A stretch of DNA of 64,000 nt from UBA5603 sp964501315 (GCA_964501315.1 CAZCSO010000006.1:1-64000), one strand, 5' to 3'; positions 8,216 through 18,140 are shown, counted from the first letter of the stretch. Notes: generated by a model from the sequence alone, not told the origin. Program-made: numbers and translations.

Positions 8216-9721
8216 ATGAAAAAAGTAATGCTTGTTGGCATCGTGTTCGTACTTGGGTTTTTAGTTGGTTGTACTTCAGAGACGACAACAACTGATATTT
8301 CAACCTATACTCTATCGTATTTTGAACTGATCGATCAAACTACGATGGGAACGTTTATCTTGGATGAAGATCAACTGTTAACGCACATTGAATTGGGTGA
8401 CGCTCATGGATTGGCAGTTATCAATGATAATCGTCTGATAGCATGGGGTAATAATGAACGAGGACAACTTGGCAATAACACCACAGATTCTTCTACCAAT
8501 CCCATCGATATTACGAGTTTTTTAAACTTGGAAGTCGATGAAACCATTGATATGATTGCATCGGGTCATTACCATTCACTACTTTTGACTTCTAATGGGA
8601 GGTTGTTGGTTTGGGGATGGAACGTATATGGCCAACTGGGTGATGGGACTGCAAATCAACGAAACGTTCCAACCGATATGACCGATGGTTTGAATCTCAA
8701 TCTTGATGAATTCATTGTTAAGATTGTCGCAGGAAGCGATTATTCTGGGCTCGTCACATCAGAAGGACGGGTATTCATGTGGGGAAGAAACCAATTAGGA
8801 CAATTAGGGGATGGTTCCATTAATGATTCGCAAATCCCCATCGAAATAACGAGTCAATTTGAATTAGACCCCTTAGAAGTAGTGATTGATTTATATGCAG
8901 GTATGTATCATTCAATGGCAGTGACCTCTGATCATCATCTTTATTCATGGGGAGGTAATGCATATGGACAGTTAGGTAATGGGACAAACGCTTTAACCAT
9001 CCATCCAACAGACATTTCTTCGAATGTGCCCTTATCGACTCAAGAAACCATTTTAAAAGTGATGTTAGGGGAGTATTTCACGGCTTTATTGACCAGCGAA
9101 GGAACGGTGTTCACATGGGGGAGTAATGATTGGGGACAATTAGGGAACGGCTCATCAAGTCAATCATGGACGCCTGTCAATATCACGGATACGATTAATT
9201 TAGAAGAAGAAGAATCAATCGTTGATATTGCTGTAGGTCCTACGTATATGTTTGCCTTAACATCTCAAAATCGACTTTTTGGATGGGGAAAAAATAGTCG
9301 TGGACAATTAGGGGATGGGACAACGTTTCATCATGATTTGCCAGAGGTTGTGATGGAAGAGATTACGGCTGATGAAAATAATCTTGTCTCTCAAATTGCT
9401 TCTGGAGTTGATTTTTCAATGATTTTGTTGTCATCTGGAGAGGTTTTTGGATGGGGATATAATGATGAAAATCAACTATCATTGTCGGGTGAAACAAGTT
9501 ATTATGATCCTCAAGCAATTGCAGTATCAGGAATTATATCTCGTATGCTAAAGACTGAAACCTATGATTATCAATCGAATTTGACGGAGTATACTCCCAC
9601 AAAAGAGGGATATACATTTAGCGGATGGTATGTCGATAATACATTATTGATTCCGTTTACAGCGACGACGATGCCAAATCAAAATGTGAACTTATATGGA
9701 AGATGGCTTCCTACCATTTAA
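8216..9721 (+). CDS. Lipoprotein with seven-bladed RCC1 propeller and Listeria-Bacteroides repeat
   Basis: A 501-residue exported lipoprotein. The N-terminal signal ends in a lipobox LVGC (Cys19), so it should be anchored on the outer face of the membrane. The body has seven RCC1-type units, each marked by a WGxNxxGQLGxG-like motif (WGNNERGQLG, WGWNVYGQLG, WGRNQLGQLG, WGGNAYGQLG, WGSNDWGQLG, WGKNSRGQLG and a decayed WGYNDENQLS), which predict one closed beta-propeller. The last 60 residues (TPTKEGYTFSGWY...NLYGRW) match an InlB/Listeria-Bacteroides B repeat, a beta-grasp module of surface proteins. A ligand cannot be named. GAGGTGA precedes the start. Confidence 0.85.
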   Translation: MKKVMLVGIVFVLGFLVGCTSETTTTDISTYTLSYFELIDQTTMGTFILDEDQLLTHIELGDAHGLAVINDNRLIAWGNNERGQLGNNTTDSSTNPIDITSFLNLEVDETIDMIASGHYHSLLLTSNGRLLVWGWNVYGQLGDGTANQRNVPTDMTDGLNLNLDEFIVKIVAGSDYSGLVTSEGRVFMWGRNQLGQLGDGSINDSQIPIEITSQFELDPLEVVIDLYAGMYHSMAVTSDHHLYSWGGNAYGQLGNGTNALTIHPTDISSNVPLSTQETILKVMLGEYFTALLTSEGTVFTWGSNDWGQLGNGSSSQSWTPVNITDTINLEEEESIVDIAVGPTYMFALTSQNRLFGWGKNSRGQLGDGTTFHHDLPEVVMEEITADENNLVSQIASGVDFSMILLSSGEVFGWGYNDENQLSLSGETSYYDPQAIAVSGIISRMLKTETYDYQSNLTEYTPTKEGYTFSGWYVDNTLLIPFTATTMPNQNVNLYGRWLPTI

Positions 9722-9729
9722 GGAATTTT

Positions 9730-9759
9730 AAAGAACTCGTCATTGAGTTCTTTTTTTTC
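9730..9759 (+). terminator. Intrinsic terminator after the RCC1 lipoprotein gene
   Basis: AAAGAACTC / GAGTTCTTT stem with a six-base loop followed by T8. Confidence 0.85.
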
Positions 9760-9798
9760 TATCCACTCTTGATTATCAGTAAATATTCGTAAATCGAA

Positions 9799-9827
9799 TT
9801 GTTATCAACCCTTGTATCGTGTATAAT
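9799..9827 (+). promoter_or_regulatory. Promoter of the diguanylate cyclase-ABC operon
   Basis: TTGTTA (9799-9804), 17-bp spacer, TATAAT (9822-9827), 42 bases before the ATG at 9870. Confidence 0.7.
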
Positions 9828-9869
9828 AAAAACAGTTTTTAATTCATCCAGCTATGAGGGAAATCGACT

Positions 9870-11513
9870 ATGAAGCGACATAATATTCTTTTACCTTTGA
9901 TTATTTTTGGCTCTTTTATAATGATTTTATTAACGTATGCCGTTATCAGTGAGCATACGTTATATTTCGATTTTTCTCATTACCAACGGCTAAACACTCA
10001 GTGGACTCAAAATGGACAGGTTATTGATGAGTTACCCATCGATTTATTGACTCCTGCTAATCAAGAGATTACTATCAGTAACGTTTTATCTAATGACTTC
10101 TACGAACCGCAACTTTTATTGATTCGTTCTAGTTTACAAAACCTTGAAGTCCGTCTTGATGGCACATTGATTTATTCCCATTATCATGACCCAATAGGGG
10201 CTATGAACACATATGCCAGTGTATGGCACATTGTACCCCTTCCAGCAGAATCCGATGGCTCTATTCTCAGCATAACCACCGTTTCTCCTTATCCATCAAT
10301 GAGTGGCCGATTTAATCAAATTATTTATGGCTCTGAAGGTGAAATCAATCATTATTTACTTACGACGTATGGATTCCGCTTAATCGTCGGATTAATCGTA
10401 ATGGCGATTGGTGTATTGCTGGTTTTTATCAATATGATGGCTTTCCGTCGATTCTCTGAATCGGCAACGCTTTTGGGTATTTCAGTTTTTTTCTTAGGTT
10501 CGTGGATTACTGCCGAATCGAGACTATTGCAATTTTTTATTGGAGATACATTGTTCATTGGTTCCTTGGCCTATTTGTCACTTGGATTCTTACCACTCGC
10601 TGTTGCAATATATGTAAAAAAATACCTTTTGACAAATCATAAAAAGTATTATCAGTTTTACATCGATCTTGTAATTTTCAATCTCTTTTTCATTTTCATT
10701 ACTCATGCAACGGGATGGCTTGATTATTTTGAATCCATTATTTTTACCCATGTAATCTTAATTACTGGCATCATTCTGACATCACTATTTATTGCCATCG
10801 ATTTGCGTAGTAAACTAAGAAACAATAAAGATGTTTTGGGAGTCTTAATCTTTTTTCTCATTATAGGAGTACTAGAACTAATCAACTTTTTATTTGGGGA
10901 CTTTGACTACATATCGATATTTGCGACCATCGGCATCGGTATTCTAATGGTTTACATTTTGGTTCGATACATTAAAAGTATTCTTAGCAAAATAAAACAA
11001 GGGTATGAGAAGGATATCTATCATAAACTTGCATACTTAGATCCGTTAACAAAGCTGTACAATCGATTAGCATTTAATGAACGACTCGAGGAGATATTCC
11101 ATAATCAGGATGAACTTAATAAGTTGATGCTTATCTACTTTGATATGGATGATCTCAAAAAAATTAACGATGAAAATGGTCACCTCGAAGGCGACCAGGC
11201 GCTGATAGATGTCTCCCAACGCCTTCAACATTGTTATCAATCCTATGGAGATGTCTACCGAATTGGTGGCGATGAGTTTGTATTTATTGGCACCCAGTTG
11301 CCAAAAGAAGCATACATTCCCATTAACGATTCATTTGATAAATTTATGATGGAGTCTAATCATACGAGTCGCTACCGCCTTCGGATATCGTATGGCGTTA
11401 CTTTTTTTGATCCTAATCTCGATCGTGATCCAAAAGACATTTTATCTCGCGCTGATCATGAAATGTATCGTCACAAAGTTATGCAAAAACAATTATCAAT
11501 CGAAGACGAATAG
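9870..11513 (+). CDS. Membrane diguanylate cyclase with 7TMR-DISM-like sensor
   Basis: A 547-residue protein that should make cyclic di-GMP from two GTP. An N-terminal transmembrane helix (about 7-28) leads to an extracellular beta-rich domain (about 30-160) like the DISMED2 ligand module, then seven hydrophobic helices (about 168-365), then a GGDEF domain. The domain opens with LDPLTKLYNR and has an intact RIGGDEF near residue 466. No RxxD inhibitory site is present five residues before it. It lies 17 bases before an ABC ATPase gene, so it appears to lead that operon and may sense an external ligand tied to the transporter. Confidence 0.9.
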   Translation: MKRHNILLPLIIFGSFIMILLTYAVISEHTLYFDFSHYQRLNTQWTQNGQVIDELPIDLLTPANQEITISNVLSNDFYEPQLLLIRSSLQNLEVRLDGTLIYSHYHDPIGAMNTYASVWHIVPLPAESDGSILSITTVSPYPSMSGRFNQIIYGSEGEINHYLLTTYGFRLIVGLIVMAIGVLLVFINMMAFRRFSESATLLGISVFFLGSWITAESRLLQFFIGDTLFIGSLAYLSLGFLPLAVAIYVKKYLLTNHKKYYQFYIDLVIFNLFFIFITHATGWLDYFESIIFTHVILITGIILTSLFIAIDLRSKLRNNKDVLGVLIFFLIIGVLELINFLFGDFDYISIFATIGIGILMVYILVRYIKSILSKIKQGYEKDIYHKLAYLDPLTKLYNRLAFNERLEEIFHNQDELNKLMLIYFDMDDLKKINDENGHLEGDQALIDVSQRLQHCYQSYGDVYRIGGDEFVFIGTQLPKEAYIPINDSFDKFMMESNHTSRYRLRISYGVTFFDPNLDRDPKDILSRADHEMYRHKVMQKQLSIEDE

Positions 11514-11530
11514 GTAAGGGGTGTTGATGA

Positions 11531-12196
11531 ATGCTGTTTCAGGTTAACAATCTTTCGAAAACATACGATCCAAATCTACAATCTCGTCCTGTACTAAATC
11601 ATGTTTCATTTCAAGTAGAGAAAGGTGCTTTTCTCGGAATCCATGGGCCGTCAGGATCCGGAAAAACGACGTTGCTTTACTGTTTAAGTGCACTTGAATC
11701 TTTTGATTCGGGAGATATTTTGTTTAATGATACGTCAATCAAATCTTTAAACGACGAACAAATTTCCTTAATGAGAAAACACCAAATTGGATTCGTTTTT
11801 CAATTTTTCCACTTAATACCCCAATTGACTGCATTTGAAAACGTTCAACTGGCGAGTGTTATCGCCGGGGGGGACAATACCGCCAAAGCGACGGAATTGT
11901 TAGATTGGGTTTCTTTAACAGACTACAAGGATTATTTCCCTTCGCAATTATCCGGAGGAATGCAACAACGCGTCGCCATTGCGAGAGCCTTAATCAATGA
12001 ACCAACGGTTTTGTTTGCAGATGAGCCGACGGGTAATTTAGATCAAAAACAGGGCCATGAAATTATGGCACTTCTCAAACGGTTGAATCAAGAAAAAGGG
12101 TTGACCATCATATTGGTTACTCATAACGAAGATTATTTGCAATATTGCTCTCATACCATAAAACTGATTGATGGTGAGGTTGTTGACAAAGACTAA
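11531..12196 (+). CDS. ABC transporter ATP-binding protein (LolD/MacB-type)
   Basis: A 221-residue ATPase with Walker A GPSGSGKTT (39-47), Q-loop FVFQFFHLIP, signature LSGGMQQ (140-146), Walker B VLFADE with catalytic E165, and the H-loop in VTHNED. The short length and sequence type place it with ATPases that serve FtsX/MacB-like permeases, which move lipoproteins, peptides or antibiotics rather than importing solutes. The permease gene overlaps its 3' end by about 26 bases. GGGGTG lies upstream of the ATG. Confidence 0.93.
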   Translation: MLFQVNNLSKTYDPNLQSRPVLNHVSFQVEKGAFLGIHGPSGSGKTTLLYCLSALESFDSGDILFNDTSIKSLNDEQISLMRKHQIGFVFQFFHLIPQLTAFENVQLASVIAGGDNTAKATELLDWVSLTDYKDYFPSQLSGGMQQRVAIARALINEPTVLFADEPTGNLDQKQGHEIMALLKRLNQEKGLTIILVTHNEDYLQYCSHTIKLIDGEVVDKD

Positions 12197-14618
12197 ATTT
12201 AGCCATTTACTGGCGAAAAGAAACATTACAACAAATCTCAAAACATCTGGGGTGATTGTGTTTACACTATCACTCATTTTCGCTGTTTTAATTTTGGTAT
12301 TAAGCATTAAATCAATCTATTTTTCCATCTTTTCTAAAGAGGCCGATGAACGTTACTTTGACGCTGATATCGTCATTCAATACGATGAGTATTCGCCCAG
12401 CCGCTTCATTAACGAGCGAGCGTTGGAAGATCAGTATGATACGATTGATATGTCCGTATCGTTTTTTAACTTACAAGTTCTATCGTCCATTGATGGGAAG
12501 TCCCATTACCTGACCTTGGTTTCAACATTACCTCATGAACTGGAACGATTGATTGATACCGATATTGATTTGATTGGACATGAAGTGATACTTACTGAAT
12601 CAACCGCAGAACAGTATCAACTTAATATGGGTGATACATTGTCATTTTCAATCTTTGATCAGGAATTTGATTATCAAGTGACAGATATCATCCCCAATCA
12701 AGGATTATTGGGTGTCGATTGTTTCTTCGTGGATAAATCGGTTTTGTTGGATGATTTATTTGGTTTGGGAAGTCTATCGAATTTTGGGAATGTAATCTAT
12801 GTTTATTCATCAGATTATGAGACCGTGTACGCTCAGTTAACGACGAGTTTAGATTACCAGGATTATGCCATTAGTATGGTTCAAGATACAGAGCGAATCC
12901 AAGGCATGGTTAATGAGTACACATCGATGATTGTTGTGGCAGGTATTTTGGTTATCATTGCTTTGTTTTTAGTTTTGGATTCATTGTTTCTGATTGTACA
13001 AAAAACCATCTTCCAGCAGATTAGTGTCTTTGATACCTTGGGTGATACCAAAAAGCTTGGATACCGCGTGTGTTTTCATCAATGGGGGTATTATGTTCTT
13101 ATCAGTTTTTTGATATCGTTAGTGCTCGCACAAATTGTGATAGCATTTGGTGGTTATATTTATGGTATCCATACTTTTATTGGAGTCAATCCTCTGATGG
13201 CTATAATGGGGTTAGTGTCTGTTTTGATTTATATTGTTATTCGTAACAGTTCGTTAATGCATCGATATTCACATCAATCCGCCATCGTGAAGATAAAAAA
13301 ACCACAACCGGTCTTGCGTTTTTCACCGATATTCTTGATGATTATCGTTATTGTGGACATAGGCTTGCTTTTGGCGGTTATTGCGTTACAGCCTTTTGAT
13401 CCTTCCATAAACGGATTGCTTATTGTTTCTTTATCACTCTATGCTTCCTTGGTTTTACTCGTCTTTATTGTAAGACATTTGGGTGTTGTTCGATTGAATA
13501 AGACGAGTATCTTTAAAATGGTTAACATCACACATATGAAGACAAACGAATTCATTCATGACTCCATGCGAATATTGTTTTTAGCTTTTATTGTGGTGAC
13601 CATTTTGTTTTCTGTCCGTACCTTTCTTTCCCATCAAATCGACGACTTAGTTGAGCAGTTTGATGTCGATGTCTTGATCATGAATTTGCACCAAGATGAT
13701 GCTCAACTAATTGAATCGTTATCTCATGAGGATATTGATCATCTATCAATGGGATGTTTCTACCGGGAAGTATCCCTTCATATGGAGGATGATTCATCGC
13801 TGTTGCGGTATATGATCTCGTTGGATCGTACGGATTATTCTTATTATTTTCAGTATCCATTAGATGATGTACCCAATGCTATTGAATCTCATCAATATCC
13901 CTATGTCTTGTTGCCAAAAACATACGAGTTGGTGTACAAACTTGATGTCGGTGACATCATTACGATTGATTTGTCTCCGAAACTTCGAAACGTCTCGTTT
14001 GTGGTCGGAGGCTTTGTCAATTCGGAGTTTGATCATTTTGCCTATACGAATTTAGCAGAACGTAATTTTGAGGAGGCATTTGAGTACAATACCGTATTCA
14101 TTGATTCCAGTAATCCGGATACTGCGATACCCTTTTTAGTCGAAGAAGTCAGCTCTGATATGATGGTGGTTATCAATGCGAAATCGTTGCTCAATCAACA
14201 AATGACAATTGCTGATAATGTCTTAGCGCTCTTTACAGTTATGTCGATGTTCATTGTCGCAAGCTTTTTATTGGTTGTATTTAACAACACATCCTTAAAA
14301 TTCGATGCGTTAAAATCCGACTATGCTAAACTTCGCGTCTTGGGCTACGATCGTAGACAACTAAAGAAGCATTTGTTCCTAGAGTGGATTTTAATAAGCT
14401 TTATTATTGGGTTTGTAGGTGTAATTGAGATAGTGATTCTATCTAAGTATATGCGATATTTATTGCTTTTCTTTGATTACTTCAAAAATTTGAGTGCGAC
14501 GAGTTTATCAATTATACTTTCATTTATTTTAATCAGTGGATGTCTGTTTCTCAGTTATATGGATTATTACCGGAAAATAATGAAACACCCCATTGTTAAC
14601 GAAATCAAAACTTTCTAA
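12171..14618 (+). CDS. FtsX-like ABC transporter permease
   Basis: An 815-residue permease partner of the ATPase at 11531. Residues about 20-45 form the first transmembrane helix, followed by a large extracellular domain (about 50-240), a helix cluster (245-430), a second external domain (about 480-670) and three final helices. This duplicated FtsX layout is typical of single-chain permeases of the antimicrobial-peptide or lipoprotein exporter type. A TTG one codon upstream is also possible; ATG at 12171 is used. Neither has a clear ribosome binding site, so translation probably depends on coupling to the upstream gene. The substrate is unknown. Confidence 0.87.
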   Translation: MVRLLTKTKFSHLLAKRNITTNLKTSGVIVFTLSLIFAVLILVLSIKSIYFSIFSKEADERYFDADIVIQYDEYSPSRFINERALEDQYDTIDMSVSFFNLQVLSSIDGKSHYLTLVSTLPHELERLIDTDIDLIGHEVILTESTAEQYQLNMGDTLSFSIFDQEFDYQVTDIIPNQGLLGVDCFFVDKSVLLDDLFGLGSLSNFGNVIYVYSSDYETVYAQLTTSLDYQDYAISMVQDTERIQGMVNEYTSMIVVAGILVIIALFLVLDSLFLIVQKTIFQQISVFDTLGDTKKLGYRVCFHQWGYYVLISFLISLVLAQIVIAFGGYIYGIHTFIGVNPLMAIMGLVSVLIYIVIRNSSLMHRYSHQSAIVKIKKPQPVLRFSPIFLMIIVIVDIGLLLAVIALQPFDPSINGLLIVSLSLYASLVLLVFIVRHLGVVRLNKTSIFKMVNITHMKTNEFIHDSMRILFLAFIVVTILFSVRTFLSHQIDDLVEQFDVDVLIMNLHQDDAQLIESLSHEDIDHLSMGCFYREVSLHMEDDSSLLRYMISLDRTDYSYYFQYPLDDVPNAIESHQYPYVLLPKTYELVYKLDVGDIITIDLSPKLRNVSFVVGGFVNSEFDHFAYTNLAERNFEEAFEYNTVFIDSSNPDTAIPFLVEEVSSDMMVVINAKSLLNQQMTIADNVLALFTVMSMFIVASFLLVVFNNTSLKFDALKSDYAKLRVLGYDRRQLKKHLFLEWILISFIIGFVGVIEIVILSKYMRYLLLFFDYFKNLSATSLSIILSFILISGCLFLSYMDYYRKIMKHPIVNEIKTF

Positions 14619-14638
14619 TGCTATTTCTCGATATTAGT

Positions 14639-14667
14639 TTGTAATAATTGACAAAATAATATATAAT
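14639..14667 (+). promoter_or_regulatory. Promoter of the FN3-like lipoprotein gene
   Basis: TTGTAA (14639-14644), 17-bp spacer, TATAAT (14662-14667). It gives a leader of about 30 bases to the ATG at 14704. A TTGACA at 14648 is too close to this -10 to serve it. Confidence 0.65.
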
Positions 14668-14703
14668 TCAATTATGATTAAACAACAAAAAAAGGAGAAG
14701 ATT

Positions 14704-16878
14704 ATGATGAAACGGTTATGGACACTGATGGTTATGCTCTTAGCTTTTATTGCTCTTATAGGTTGCAACAACGGTTCAACGTTAGACGGACTTGATTTTG
14801 ATGAACAAATCGCCGCTCCCATCAATTTAACAATTAGCGGTGAATCCCTCTCATGGGATGCAGTTTCAGACGCTAATGGGTATTACGTTTTTATTAACGG
14901 TGAAAAAGAAGATACTGTAAAATCGACTTCATTCGACTTTTCTGATGTTGATGGTGATCGACTTATTTTTACCGTAGTGACGAAAGCTCCGAGAGGGATG
15001 CAAGATTCTGTTCACAGCGTCACCATTGCTTATGTTAAAAACAAAGCTCAAGAAGTTGCTTCAATGAAAACAGCTGTGGCAACAAGTGTATTAGGATTTG
15101 GAGATGATTTCGCAGAAGAATTAGTCAACAAAGGTATGCTTGCGAGTGAATTCACAACTATGATGGATGCGTTAGGAGAACTAGCTGATGCAGCTGTATT
15201 GGGTGAAGATATGGTTGAAGATTACTATGGCTCCATCGATGATTTAATGGATACGATTAGTCAACCAGAAGCTTTAGTATCAGCATTAGTTTTGCATGTG
15301 CTTCCTGATGAAATCAATAGTCAAATTACTCAAATCAATGAAGATATCGAATATTACCAAGATATGCTTGATGATCCCTATTCTTGGAATATTGAGTACT
15401 ATCAAGAACGAATCGCTGAACTAAACGACGAAAAAGATGCAATGGTAGAGATTATCGATATGATTGACGATTCACCTGATGCGGTTGTTAGTACCATTAT
15501 GGTAGTGATTGACTACATCATGGAGTTTGAAAGTCTTGTCAGTGAAAACTTCATTGGGTATATTAATAATCTGACAAATGTCGATGATGTTAGTGATATT
15601 AATGTTACAGAAGTAGTGGCTATTAAAGAAGAACTCGTTACCATCTTAAAAGAAACTATGCCTTCTCAACAAGACATCGTCTTAGCGATTCAAACCATTT
15701 ACTCTATGTCAGATTTGGTTGAATCAATGGCGGATACTGAGATAGGTTCACTTCATTATCCTGAAAAAATGGCAGCTTCTCTCATGATGAGTATGGAAGC
15801 TTACATCAATTTCATGGACTATCTTGACCAAGACTTCTTCCAAGAACTTAAAACGATTGGTACGAGCGATTTATCGGAATACCATATGTCTGCAAAGATG
15901 GCCATCCTTGGAATAACCTACTTTGATGGATATAAAAAAGAATATCAAGGCCTCTTTGATGAAATGAGAGATTTGTATACCGACGAAGAACAAAAAGTAA
16001 TGTACGATGAATCGATTGCTTCAGCTGAAGATTTGATGGGCTCAGAACCATTTATGCCAGCAATTTCATTCCCATCGTTTGAGAAGATGATGGCTATGGA
16101 TGCTATCTTCCAAGATGCATTTGATGAATTACTCGATGCATTCGTTGAGTCTGATGGAAAAATCTTATTAGCCATTGCCGATTTAGCCGAATACGCTGAC
16201 GGTCGATATGAAAAAGGCATTGAATGGAATGAATTCAATTATCAGAATACGATTTATTCAATGAAGGTAGTTGATCAAGTTATCTATCTCGTCAACAGTG
16301 TTGCTTCAGAACGTTCAGAAGCTGAATACGTGGAAATCCGTGACTTCTTGGTGGACAGTTTTATTGAAGTTGCTTTTACTAACATTGGAGAATTCTCTTC
16401 GGCTGAACAACAAGACATCAAGAACGCTGTAAAAGAATACATGGTTGATACCAAGGCCGCACAACACGACTTGGTTCAAAGCATTGCAAAATATTTAGAC
16501 TCAAATGATACATTCTTAGATTATGCAACCTTGTTTGAAACAACCTATAAGAACAACTATACTAAACTTGAAGAAGAAGAAATGTACTTCGATTTTATCT
16601 TCATGATGGATGTCTTTGATGATTATATGACGCTTGGCAATCGTGCTGATGTTGATAAACTGGTCAAAGAACTTTCAACCATTTTGGGTGTTGACGCCAT
16701 CAACGATCTTCAAGATATGTCGTATTTACCCGATGCATTGGATGAAGCTCTCGATTACATCGATGGGGTTGCTAAGGAAATCAGCGGATTTAACCCAGCT
16801 ACCTTAACAACGACTCAAAAAAATCGAATCGATGATGTTATGGAGCACATCTCTTCGTTACTAGAAATTCCCGAATAG
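14704..16878 (+). CDS. Large helical lipoprotein with N-terminal FN3-like domain
   Basis: A 724-residue exported lipoprotein with no recognised function. The signal peptide ends in the lipobox LIGC. Residues about 30-100 read like a fibronectin type III domain (LTISGESLSWDAVSDANGY...VFINGE). The remaining 600 residues are acidic, rich in Asp, Glu and Met, and predicted to be almost entirely alpha-helical with no transmembrane segment. The ATG at 14704 is chosen over 14674 because AAGGAG lies six bases before it. It follows the ABC permease but has its own promoter. It could be a substrate-capture or structural surface protein. Confidence 0.7.
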   Translation: MMKRLWTLMVMLLAFIALIGCNNGSTLDGLDFDEQIAAPINLTISGESLSWDAVSDANGYYVFINGEKEDTVKSTSFDFSDVDGDRLIFTVVTKAPRGMQDSVHSVTIAYVKNKAQEVASMKTAVATSVLGFGDDFAEELVNKGMLASEFTTMMDALGELADAAVLGEDMVEDYYGSIDDLMDTISQPEALVSALVLHVLPDEINSQITQINEDIEYYQDMLDDPYSWNIEYYQERIAELNDEKDAMVEIIDMIDDSPDAVVSTIMVVIDYIMEFESLVSENFIGYINNLTNVDDVSDINVTEVVAIKEELVTILKETMPSQQDIVLAIQTIYSMSDLVESMADTEIGSLHYPEKMAASLMMSMEAYINFMDYLDQDFFQELKTIGTSDLSEYHMSAKMAILGITYFDGYKKEYQGLFDEMRDLYTDEEQKVMYDESIASAEDLMGSEPFMPAISFPSFEKMMAMDAIFQDAFDELLDAFVESDGKILLAIADLAEYADGRYEKGIEWNEFNYQNTIYSMKVVDQVIYLVNSVASERSEAEYVEIRDFLVDSFIEVAFTNIGEFSSAEQQDIKNAVKEYMVDTKAAQHDLVQSIAKYLDSNDTFLDYATLFETTYKNNYTKLEEEEMYFDFIFMMDVFDDYMTLGNRADVDKLVKELSTILGVDAINDLQDMSYLPDALDEALDYIDGVAKEISGFNPATLTTTQKNRIDDVMEHISSLLEIPE

Positions 16879-16894
16879 TCATTATGACTATCTT

Positions 16895-16926
16895 AAACCA
16901 CTCTTTCACGAGAGTGGTTTTTTTCT
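16895..16926 (+). terminator. Intrinsic terminator after the helical lipoprotein gene
   Basis: AAACCACTCT / AGAGTGGTTT ten-base stem with a six-base loop and T tract. Confidence 0.9.
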
Positions 16927-16943
16927 TTTTTATCATTCTATGA

Positions 16944-16949
16944 TATAAT
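16944..16949 (+). promoter_or_regulatory. -10 box of the plsC-like/cyclophilin unit
   Basis: TATAAT 42 bases before the ATG at 16992; -35 unclear because it would fall in the terminator. Confidence 0.45.
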
Positions 16950-16991
16950 GGTCTTTAGAACCTATTATAATTGCTTGAAAGGATTATACTC

Positions 16992-18140
16992 ATGAAAAAA
17001 ACGCGTCTTGATCGGCAACAAGACTTCTTATTATGGTTGCTGAAACCCCTAGTTCATATTTGGATGTGGTTAGATGCTAAACGCACGGTTATCAAAGATC
17101 CATCCGTTGATTTCAAACGAAAAGAGCCCTATGTTTTGTTGGCCAACCATACCTTTATGTTCGATGTGGTTCATGTACCACTTCCGTTTAAGAAAACCCC
17201 CTTTATCATCGCTTCTCAAACGCTCTTTACCAAACAACCTTCGAAGTTTTTGGTGAAACAAGTGGCACATGTTATCCCCAAATCAAAAGGAAAAAGTGAC
17301 ATCACGACCATCAAATCGATTTTTAACGCCTTATCCAAAGGATACCCGATTTTAATCTTTCCTGAAGGCGATACGACATTCTATGGCCAAACAGGGTATG
17401 TGGAAGAATCGACCATGAAATTAATCAAGAAAATGAACGTTGATGTGATTGTGTGTAACGTTCGCGGAGGTTATTTATCGAAACCACGATGGGCCACTGG
17501 AAAACGAAAAAACAGACGCGCAGAATTTTTCTATAAGGTTGTTATTACTAAAGAACAATTAGCGACCTTATCACCAGAAGAAATTGGCAAAATTGTGAAT
17601 GATGCCATGGCTCATAATGCCTATGAGTATCAACGCAGTCGGATGATTCCTCATCCTGGAAAACAATTGGCAGAAGGATTAGAAAATTGTATTTACGTCT
17701 GCCCTAATTGTCAGGGCATCAACACCTTACAAACGAATGGTAATAAGATTTACTGCGCTTCTTGTCATACCGAAGGGCATATCGATCAATACGGGTTTAT
17801 TCATGGTTTTGCCTTTGATAATCTTCTTGATTGGGATGCCTATCAACGAAGATATTCTGAACCCTTGCGAATGACCCGCCTTGAAAGTACAGGAACACTC
17901 TTCTTTATGAATCGTGAAGACGATTCGCAGAGGCTTGTCGGATCGGTTAATGTTGTATACGAGAATGGCTATTTGAATCTAACGGGGAGTTATGAAAATA
18001 AGTTTTCTGTCGATACCATTCAAAACGTAACCATCACCTTACGCCGAGATTTAGGCTTCTTAGTGGATAATCAATACTATATTATCAAATTCGACCATTA
18101 TAGCTCCGCGTTTTTACGCGTATTGCAAACGAAATACTAA
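16992..18140 (+). CDS. 1-acyl-glycerol-3-phosphate acyltransferase-like protein with zinc ribbon
   Basis: A 382-residue PlsC-family acyltransferase, which transfers an acyl chain to lysophosphatidate or a similar lipid at the membrane. The family motifs are present: NHTFMFD (NHx4D, near residue 46) and FPEGDTT (near residue 124). After the catalytic domain comes CPNC...CASC, a four-cysteine zinc ribbon around residues 224-247, then a beta-rich tail. This extension is absent from ordinary PlsC of about 240 residues and may regulate or tether the enzyme. A TTG at 16971 is rejected; AAAGGA sits eight bases before the ATG at 16992. It is followed 13 bases later by a cyclophilin. Confidence 0.82.
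   Translation: MKKTRLDRQQDFLLWLLKPLVHIWMWLDAKRTVIKDPSVDFKRKEPYVLLANHTFMFDVVHVPLPFKKTPFIIASQTLFTKQPSKFLVKQVAHVIPKSKGKSDITTIKSIFNALSKGYPILIFPEGDTTFYGQTGYVEESTMKLIKKMNVDVIVCNVRGGYLSKPRWATGKRKNRRAEFFYKVVITKEQLATLSPEEIGKIVNDAMAHNAYEYQRSRMIPHPGKQLAEGLENCIYVCPNCQGINTLQTNGNKIYCASCHTEGHIDQYGFIHGFAFDNLLDWDAYQRRYSEPLRMTRLESTGTLFFMNREDDSQRLVGSVNVVYENGYLNLTGSYENKFSVDTIQNVTITLRRDLGFLVDNQYYIIKFDHYSSAFLRVLQTKY

Noticed and set aside
14648..14667. TTGACA at 14648 as the -35 of the lipoprotein promoter
   Set aside because: It is only 8 bases from the TATAAT; TTGTAA at 14639 has the right 17-base spacing.
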